From: Clostridia bacterium
Lineage (GTDB): Bacteria; Bacillota; Clostridia; Christensenellales; UBA1242
Direction: 5' to 3'
Assembly: GCA_023228225.1 (NCBI GenBank)
Contig: JALOBO010000041.1
Location: forward strand, 1 to 12,050
DNA: 12,050 bases
Positions 6,804 through 12,050 of this stretch are shown here, piece by piece. Numbering within the stretch: the stretch's first letter is position 1; each line of letters opens with the position of its first letter. The notes beneath the pieces are model-generated. The model ran no database searches, was not told where the DNA came from, and worked only from the letters and a program-made list of their open reading frames with translations. A program made the translations under genes and the position numbers.

Positions 6804-9191
6804 TTATATTACTTTTGTTAAGAATTGTAAAATATTAAATAGATTTGAATTTTCTAGTCTAGAATTTACATTTTCACATTTACCTAACGAATATACGCCT
6901 TCGGTTTTTATTTTATATATCCCTAGTTCTTTAAACGTATAAAGACAAATTACAAACTGTACATAATTTAATTGCTCATTAAGTCCTACACAAGCCTTAT
7001 TAAACCAATCGTATTCATTTATTCCAAAAATGTTGTTTTTAATACCGCGGTTAATAAAGTAAAAATATTTTTCAAATTTATCACGCATTATGTTTGCGTT
7101 TTTAAATATACCGCTATCAAATTTTCTATCTGCGGGAGCATAAATTTGTGCAACTGTAAACTTATTTAATTCTTTAATATACCCATCATCAAGCACAGGA
7201 TCAAGTAGCACAATATTTTTAAAAATTGCTAGTTCGCTATTTGTTGCAGGTGATAAAATTAATGTATTAAATCCATTAGAAGCAGTAAAATAAAACATGT
7301 CTTTATAAATAATTTGATTACTCCAATTATTTAAAATAAATTTTTCAAATGTTGCCACAGTATTTGCTATAAATAAAGTACCGCAAAGATTATCTTTAAT
7401 CAAACCGTTTACTAGGTTTTGAGTATCAGTGTATTGTTTATATTTTGCTTCGGTGGAATTTGTAGTATAAAGCAACTGTTTTATATATTCGCCATAAGCA
7501 ATTTCTTTACTTTGTTCAAGTGGCAAAACAGATGAATAATCTAATGCTCTAATTACACCTTTTACAGTTTGTTTATCTCTGTAAATATCTGTTTGCAATT
7601 CAATTAGTGCGGTTTTTTTGCAATCAGAACTTAATGTAAAATAATATTTGGAAGCGTTAAAATATACCATACTAAAACCTTCGGCTTGCACAATAAGATG
7701 ATTATTGTAATTACGCATTAAACTAACATTTGCTTTTTCAAATTCTATACAAAAAATTGGTCTTGGATTTTCACAACCAAATGGTTCTAAAATATCTAAT
7801 TTAGTTACAAAATCCATATCAATGTCTTTAATATTAATCAAGTCATCATAAATTTTACTTGGCATAAACAATCCATTTCCATAATTTTTTGAAACATAAT
7901 CATCTACACTTTGTACAAACTTATCATAATTTTTTACTTTTAGTGTAAGCCCTGCCGCCATCGTATGTCCGCCAAATGTTTCTAAAATATCTTTAAAACT
8001 TGAAAGCATTTCATAGATATTTACGCCATTTATACTCCTGCATGAGCCTTTTAGTGAGTCGCCGGTCTGCGAAAACAAAAATACTGGCCTATTAAATTCA
8101 TCGGTGAGTCTAGCGGCAACTATCCCTAAAATACCACTGTCCCATTCATTACTACTTAAAACTATTGCTCTGCAATCCGCCATACTACCTGCCACAATTT
8201 CGGAAATGCACTGCGTATAAATTAAATTGCATAGTTCCTGTCTTTTTGTGTTGTGTGCGGTAAGTTCAATTATTGATTGTTTAATATCTGCTTCATCTTT
8301 CGATATAAAAATAAGAAGCGATGGAGTAGAATCCCCCATTCTTCCAGCAGCATTAATTTTTGGAGCAAGTTTAAAAGATATATCGGTCGCAGTTAATTCG
8401 TTAGTTATTTTTAAATCTTTCATAAGCATCTTAATGCCTATTCGCTTATGTTTTTTAATCGCTTCAAGTCCAAAATGTACAATTATACGATTTTCATCAA
8501 GTAATGGTACAATATCCGCAACTGTTGCAATAGCAGCAATATCTATATATTCATTTATCGCTTGCATTCCACCCATGGCTTGCACAATTTTTAACGCAAC
8601 GCCAGCACCGCATAATTGCTTAAACGGATAGGCTTGGTTTGGAAGTTTTGCATTTATAGTTATACAATCGGGTAACTGTAAGGGAATGTCATGGTGGTCG
8701 GTAACAATAACATCAATTCCCAATTCGTGAATATAATCAATTTCGGCTTTACATGAAATGCCACAATCTACTGTAATAATTAGGTCTGGCATATAATCTT
8801 CGGCAATTTTTTCTATGGCTGACATTGTTAGCCCATATCCATCTACATATCTATTGGGTAAGTAACAATGTATATTTTGTAGCCCGATTGATTTTAAATA
8901 TAAATATAATATAGCAGAAGCAGATACACCATCGGTATCATAATCTCCATAAATTACAACGGTTTCGCCATTTTTGAGTGCCATTCTTAATCTTGATACG
9001 GTTTCCGCCATTCCGCTTAGCAAAAACGGGTCATTTAAGTTTTGTAAATTAGGGTGCAAAAATCCTTCAAAATCTCTAACCCCGCGTGAATAAATGAGCC
9101 TAGCGATTGTTTCTGAAATATCATATTTTTGTGCTAACATTTTTATTTGTTCATCGCTAATATTCTCGGTTTCTCTTTTAACAAATAACAT
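6804..9191 (-). CDS. recJ: Single-stranded-DNA-specific exonuclease RecJ
   Basis: RecJ degrades single-stranded DNA 5' to 3' in recombinational, mismatch and base-excision repair, using divalent metal. The 795 residues agree with the long Firmicute form (about 780-790). The DHH domain has the metal motifs YGDYDTDG (81-88), VDCG (141-144), TDHH (164-167) and VADIVPL (224-230). It is followed by NAAGRMGD (280-287) and the DHHA1 domain with GGHTMAAG (407-414). An OB-like segment follows (about 445-550), then a C-terminal extension (about 560-795) that is poorly conserved, as expected for Gram-positive RecJ. All visible catalytic positions are intact. ATG at 9191 is preceded by AAAAGGAA about ten bases upstream. 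A candidate promoter lies in the 188-base gap after secF, so recJ probably heads a recJ-rel(-hemZ) operon. Confidence 0.97.
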   Translation of the reverse strand: MLFVKRETENISDEQIKMLAQKYDISETIARLIYSRGVRDFEGFLHPNLQNLNDPFLLSGMAETVSRLRMALKNGETVVIYGDYDTDGVSASAILYLYLKSIGLQNIHCYLPNRYVDGYGLTMSAIEKIAEDYMPDLIITVDCGISCKAEIDYIHELGIDVIVTDHHDIPLQLPDCITINAKLPNQAYPFKQLCGAGVALKIVQAMGGMQAINEYIDIAAIATVADIVPLLDENRIIVHFGLEAIKKHKRIGIKMLMKDLKITNELTATDISFKLAPKINAAGRMGDSTPSLLIFISKDEADIKQSIIELTAHNTKRQELCNLIYTQCISEIVAGSMADCRAIVLSSNEWDSGILGIVAARLTDEFNRPVFLFSQTGDSLKGSCRSINGVNIYEMLSSFKDILETFGGHTMAAGLTLKVKNYDKFVQSVDDYVSKNYGNGLFMPSKIYDDLINIKDIDMDFVTKLDILEPFGCENPRPIFCIEFEKANVSLMRNYNNHLIVQAEGFSMVYFNASKYYFTLSSDCKKTALIELQTDIYRDKQTVKGVIRALDYSSVLPLEQSKEIAYGEYIKQLLYTTNSTEAKYKQYTDTQNLVNGLIKDNLCGTLFIANTVATFEKFILNNWSNQIIYKDMFYFTASNGFNTLILSPATNSELAIFKNIVLLDPVLDDGYIKELNKFTVAQIYAPADRKFDSGIFKNANIMRDKFEKYFYFINRGIKNNIFGINEYDWFNKACVGLNEQLNYVQFVICLYTFKELGIYKIKTEGVYSLGKCENVNSRLENSNLFNILQFLTKVI

Positions 9192-9220
9192 CTATAAATT
9201 TTCCTTTTAACATTTGAAAA

Positions 9221-9249
9221 ATTATAGCATTATAAATTTTTTTGAGCAA
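9221..9249 (-). promoter_or_regulatory. Candidate extended -10 promoter of recJ-rel
   Basis: On the minus strand a perfect TATAAT (9221-9226) is preceded by TGC, giving the extended -10 form TGnTATAAT. TTGCTC (9244-9249) stands 17 bases upstream as a weak -35. The start would be near 9214, leaving a short leader that includes the recJ ribosome binding site. Confidence 0.6.
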
Positions 9250-9320
9250 CTGTTTTATACTGTTCGCTTGGTCAAAAATATCTACATAAATTTATTATAC
9301 TTTGTAATCTTAATTAAAAA

Positions 9321-9345
9321 TATACGCCCGCTAAAAAATAGCGGG
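9321..9345 (-). terminator. Hairpin terminator after secF
   Basis: A perfect seven-pair inverted repeat, CCCGCTA (9327-9333) and TAGCGGG (9339-9345), has a five-base loop and starts 34 bases beyond the secF stop. On the minus strand the T-rich tract follows only after CGTATA, so it is an imperfect intrinsic terminator. The plus strand has four Ts directly after the stem, but no plus-strand gene leads into it. Confidence 0.65.
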
Positions 9346-9379
9346 TTTTAAAAATTAATTACTATAATTTACAGCGTTA

Positions 9380-10438
9380 TTATTCTGCTGGTTTAATTTC
9401 TGGTTTAACTACAATAGCATTTACTTTTTTGCTTTTTTGCTCTTCGCGTTTATCCATAATTAATGCCCAAAGCGAAGGGGCTATGCAAGTAGAAGAATAA
9501 ACACCCGAAACCAAACCAAATATAATAGGAAGGGCAAACTCTCTTATAGCAGATACACCAATAATTGTAAGGATTAGTATAACAATAATTGTTGTAAATG
9601 AAGTGTATAAAGTACGCGTAAGCATTTCTCTAACTGACATATCTGCTAGGCGCGCATGTGTATAATCTTTATACTTTTCATTTGTTCTATTTTCTCTTAT
9701 TCTATCAAAAACAATAATTGTATTATTAATTGAATAGCCTGCAATAGTTATGATTGCCGCAATAAATGGACTGTTAATTTGAATTTGGAATACAAGTACA
9801 AGTGCGGACATAATAAGCACATCATGTACTAATACAATTAAGGTAACTAGTCCACTCACAAGTTCAAATCTTATAGCAAGATAAATTAATACAAGCACCA
9901 TTGTGGCGAGCAACGCAAGCATGGCATATAGTAATAATTCACCAGAAGATGTTGCTCCTATACGCTGAGTATCATCAATTCTAAATCCTGCACTATGTTC
10001 GGCATTTAAAGCATCTTCTATTTGGTCTTTAACCGTTGCACCTAGTGCATTCATTTCTTCATCGGTATAGCCTGCAATATCTTGATATTTTATAACAATA
10101 GCCGCATCTGTGCCTTCGCCTTGTTTTTGGCTACTGCTCAGTTTTAAGCCGTTTTCGGTTAAAATGTCTTCAATGGTAGCAAGATTTTGGTTATAAATTA
10201 AAGTTGTTTCAAGTTCTTCACCCATACGAACGGTAATAATAGTACCGCCAGTAAAATCAAGTCCCAAATTAAAACCAAAAATAATCAAAATCATAAGTCC
10301 AATAAATATTATTGCACTTGATACAATAAAGAAATATCTTTTATTTTTATTTACGGGTAATTCTTTGCTTTCTTTTAAATTTTTAAAAAATTGCTTAATG
10401 CGGGCTTTTAAGCCACTAAAAAAATTATTCGTTCTCAT
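9380..10438 (-). CDS. secF: Protein translocase subunit SecF
   Basis: SecF partners SecD in the membrane, where proton flow drives the late, ATP-independent stage of protein export through SecYEG. The 352-residue protein has a basic N-terminus, a first membrane span (about 33-56), the conserved LGLDFTGGT (58-66) at the start of the outer domain (about 60-160), and five more spans between about 167 and 325. The signature GYSINNT followed by IIVFDRIREN (234-250) identifies the family; the residue usually Asp in GYSxND is Asn239. The tail after 328 is basic, then ends in PEIKPAE. It overlaps the end of secD by 14 bases, with its ribosome binding site GGGAGGG inside secD, so translation of the two is likely coupled. 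ATG at 10438 is the only start consistent with that site, because the nearby upstream ATG is followed immediately by TAA. Confidence 0.96.
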   Translation of the reverse strand: MRTNNFFSGLKARIKQFFKNLKESKELPVNKNKRYFFIVSSAIIFIGLMILIIFGFNLGLDFTGGTIITVRMGEELETTLIYNQNLATIEDILTENGLKLSSSQKQGEGTDAAIVIKYQDIAGYTDEEMNALGATVKDQIEDALNAEHSAGFRIDDTQRIGATSSGELLLYAMLALLATMVLVLIYLAIRFELVSGLVTLIVLVHDVLIMSALVLVFQIQINSPFIAAIITIAGYSINNTIIVFDRIRENRTNEKYKDYTHARLADMSVREMLTRTLYTSFTTIIVILILTIIGVSAIREFALPIIFGLVSGVYSSTCIAPSLWALIMDKREEQKSKKVNAIVVKPEIKPAE

Positions 10439-11711
10439 TTACATTGCCCTCCCTAGTCAGTTTTAATGGCTTTGGATTTGTACTGTTTATAGGTAAATAC
10501 CATTTTACGAACTTTTTAGTTACTAATAGCGTAGTAAACATTGATACTACAATACCTAATAGTAGCGTAATGGCAAATCCTTTAATTGAACTTGTACCCA
10601 AAACATATAATACTACACCTGCAATAATTGTTGTAACATTGGAATCTAATATGGCACTAAAACTCTTTTTAAACCCACTGGCAACAGATGCGGGAATTTT
10701 TTTTCCTAATTTATACTCATCTTTAATCCTTTCAAATATAATAACATTACCATCTACTGCCATTCCTAAACTTAATATAATACCTGCAATACCTGGTAAA
10801 GTTAATTGCACAAGCGGAACTGCTTGTAAGAAAAACAATAAAATTACAACATAAACGAGTAGAGAAAGGTCTGCCATAACACCAAACATTCCATAAACTA
10901 ATATTAAGAATATTGCAATTATAATAAAGCCAATAATGCCGGCAATTATGCCATTTTGCAGAGCATTTTCACCTAGCGTAGCCGAAATTACAGAATTATC
11001 AAGTAGTGTTAAATCAACAGAGAATGTGCCACTTAATAATTTTGTCGCAAACTCTTCGGCACCTGCAAGCGTGCTCATATTATCACCTGTAATAAAAGTT
11101 ACGCCATTTGTAATTGCTTCGCTTACGGTTGGCTGAGAATACAACTCACCACCTATATAAATGTAAAGGCTTGACCCGGCAATTTCGGTAGTTAAATCCG
11201 AAAACAGTGTCGTGCCTTCATCAGTAAACTGTATTACAACACCATACTCGCCATCTTGGTATGACGCTTGAATATCTTCTATGTGCTCGCCGGTAATAAT
11301 GGCTTCGGCAGTATCGCTTTCTTCTTTTTTAATTTCTAGTTTAGCGGGAGTACCAATAAGTTCAAAAATAGCAGATGGATCATCTACATCTGGCACTTCA
11401 ATTCTTATTTTATTACCTTGTTGTTCAACTACGGTGGCTTCGGTATAGCCTTCACTTGTAAGTAAATCAGAAAGTCTTTTGATTGTAGCGGTTAGACTTG
11501 TATCAAAATCTGCATCTGAGTTTTCTGGTTCTGTGGCTTCATATACAGCCACAATCCCACCTTTTAAATCAATTCCTAGTTTAATGGCTCCCACAAATGA
11601 ATTATATTTATAATAAGTGAAAGGTATTTCAAAAGGAACAACCGCAAGGAAAAGTCCAATTAATATCACAATGGCCATAGCTATAAATTTTCTAATTGAT
11701 TTTTTACGCAT
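10425..11711 (-). CDS. secD: Protein translocase subunit SecD
   Basis: SecD forms the SecDF membrane complex that uses the proton gradient to complete export of proteins through SecYEG. The 428 residues fit the compact Clostridia form, shorter than the E. coli protein. Span 1 is at about 8-28, followed by LGIDLKGGI (45-53), an outer domain to about 245, and five further spans at about 253-273, 277-297, 305-327, 357-373 and 378-398. The signature GMAVDGNVIIFERIK (316-330) keeps Asp320, which aligns with the proton-path Asp of SecD. DSNVTT (356-361) is also conserved. ATG at 11711 is preceded by TTGGAGA, with the GGAG 11 bases upstream. A near-consensus promoter lies upstream, so secD is the first gene of a two-gene operon; yajC is not present next to it. 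Confidence 0.97.
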   Translation of the reverse strand: MRKKSIRKFIAMAIVILIGLFLAVVPFEIPFTYYKYNSFVGAIKLGIDLKGGIVAVYEATEPENSDADFDTSLTATIKRLSDLLTSEGYTEATVVEQQGNKIRIEVPDVDDPSAIFELIGTPAKLEIKKEESDTAEAIITGEHIEDIQASYQDGEYGVVIQFTDEGTTLFSDLTTEIAGSSLYIYIGGELYSQPTVSEAITNGVTFITGDNMSTLAGAEEFATKLLSGTFSVDLTLLDNSVISATLGENALQNGIIAGIIGFIIIAIFLILVYGMFGVMADLSLLVYVVILLFFLQAVPLVQLTLPGIAGIILSLGMAVDGNVIIFERIKDEYKLGKKIPASVASGFKKSFSAILDSNVTTIIAGVVLYVLGTSSIKGFAITLLLGIVVSMFTTLLVTKKFVKWYLPINSTNPKPLKLTREGNVNENE

Positions 11712-11746
11712 TTATTTCTCGTCTCCAATTAACACAATTACAGACA

Positions 11747-11775
11747 ATTATATTAGATAATCTATAAATAGTCAA
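11747..11775 (-). promoter_or_regulatory. Strong candidate sigma-A promoter of secDF
   Basis: On the minus strand TTGACT (11770-11775) and a perfect TATAAT (11747-11752) are separated by exactly 17 bases. This is the best promoter match in the window. Transcription should begin near 11740, leaving a leader of about 29 bases that carries the secD ribosome binding site. Confidence 0.75.
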
Positions 11776-11854
11776 TTAAATAGTTAATTTCAATTTATAA
11801 ATTTTTCATATCTAAATGTTTACCAAAAAATAAATATAAAATACGCGCCTTTAT

Positions 11855-11877
11855 AAAAAATAAACGCCCTAGGCGTT
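11855..11877 (-). terminator. Terminator of an upstream transcript entering from the right
   Basis: AACGCC (11863-11868) and GGCGTT (11872-11877) form a perfect six-pair stem with a three-base loop. On the minus strand it is followed by TATTTTTT. It stands about 88 bases before the secDF promoter, so it should end a minus-strand transcript that begins at or beyond the right edge. The gene served is not identifiable in the window. Confidence 0.6.
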
Positions 11878-12050
11878 GAAATAACCTTACTATGAACTTA
11901 TATAAAAAACTTAAACCTTATCTTATTAAAGTAGTACACGCTAAGTAGTTTAAACGCAAATAACTCAAAAATCTTTAATTTTATGCTACTCCACTTTTCT
12001 ATTCAAAGGTACAGCAAAAATATACTGTGTGTTTTAGCAGTTTATATAAA
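11878..12050. other. A+T-rich stretch without a recognised gene
   Basis: With the secD leader region this is part of a 339-base gene-free stretch (11712-12050). On the minus strand one frame is open from the right edge to a TAG at 11999-12001, giving 16 residues (ending CCTFE) that could be the tail of an upstream gene but match nothing I know. The rest, up to the terminator, may be a 3' untranslated region or a small RNA. ACTACTT occurs twice, near 11924-11930 and 11942-11948 on the minus strand. I see no tRNA, no repeat array and no convincing coding sequence. Confidence 0.4.

Noticed and set aside
8227..8631. A 134-codon open frame on the plus strand inside recJ
   Set aside because: It is antisense to the conserved RecJ metal and DHHA1 region, with no recognisable domain; a shadow frame.
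9254..9275. TTGACC and TATAAA boxes on the minus strand in the secF-recJ gap
   Set aside because: They are only 10 bases apart, too close for a sigma-A promoter; the extended -10 at 9221-9226 fits better.
10444..10854. A 136-codon open frame on the plus strand inside secD
   Set aside because: It is antisense to conserved SecD membrane segments and has no ribosome binding site worth noting.
11863..11877. The short palindrome as a possible recombination or attachment site
   Set aside because: The minus-strand T-tract right after the stem is explained by an intrinsic terminator, and no integrase or duplicate copy is seen.
11892..11948. An 18-codon, lysine-rich open frame on the plus strand starting MNLYKK
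   Set aside because: It has no Shine-Dalgarno sequence or promoter and is well within the range of chance in A+T-rich DNA.
1..12050. CRISPR array, insertion sequence, prophage or defence genes
   Set aside because: No regular repeats, terminal inverted repeats, transposase motifs or phage genes were found; gene content and base composition are uniform along the window.

Overview
The window looks like a chromosomal housekeeping segment from a low-GC Gram-positive bacterium, most likely an uncultured member of Clostridia (Bacillota). The evidence is the strong A+T bias, GGAGG-type ribosome binding sites, separate secD and secF genes, a HemZ-type radical SAM gene, and gene neighbourhoods typical of Firmicutes: secD-secF-recJ-rel-hemZ and rpsO-pnp-polysaccharide deacetylase. 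This taxonomic placement is inferred from gene content; no rRNA or tRNA gene is visible.

All eight genes lie on the minus strand, so transcription runs from high to low coordinates. From the right: an A+T-rich gene-free stretch with a probable terminator of something upstream (11712-12050); a near-consensus promoter, then secD and secF overlapping by 14 bases and ending at a strong hairpin; a second promoter, then recJ, a long RelA/SpoT-family gene and hemZ; a third promoter with a structured leader, rpsO, an intercistronic terminator-like hairpin and pnp; and finally a pnp terminator that overlaps the promoter of a membrane-anchored polysaccharide deacetylase-like gene, which runs off the left edge.

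The functions are core cell maintenance: the proton-driven SecDF accessory of protein export, single-strand DNA exonuclease repair, alarmone signalling, radical SAM chemistry, ribosomal protein S15, and RNA turnover by PNPase. The order is largely conserved in Firmicutes, but apt (between recJ and rel) and dtd or other genes (between rel and hemZ) are missing here.

I see no obviously new system, mobile element, CRISPR array or phage gene. The two observations most worth following are in familiar genes. The Rel protein has an intact (p)ppGpp synthetase but has lost the recognisable metal-binding His/Asp residues of its N-terminal hydrolase domain. The deacetylase-like protein lacks the Asp-Asp of the first NodB motif but keeps the His pair. 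Smaller points are the rpsO leader, the rpsO-pnp hairpin, an Asp-to-Asn change in SecF, and the unexplained right-hand gap.
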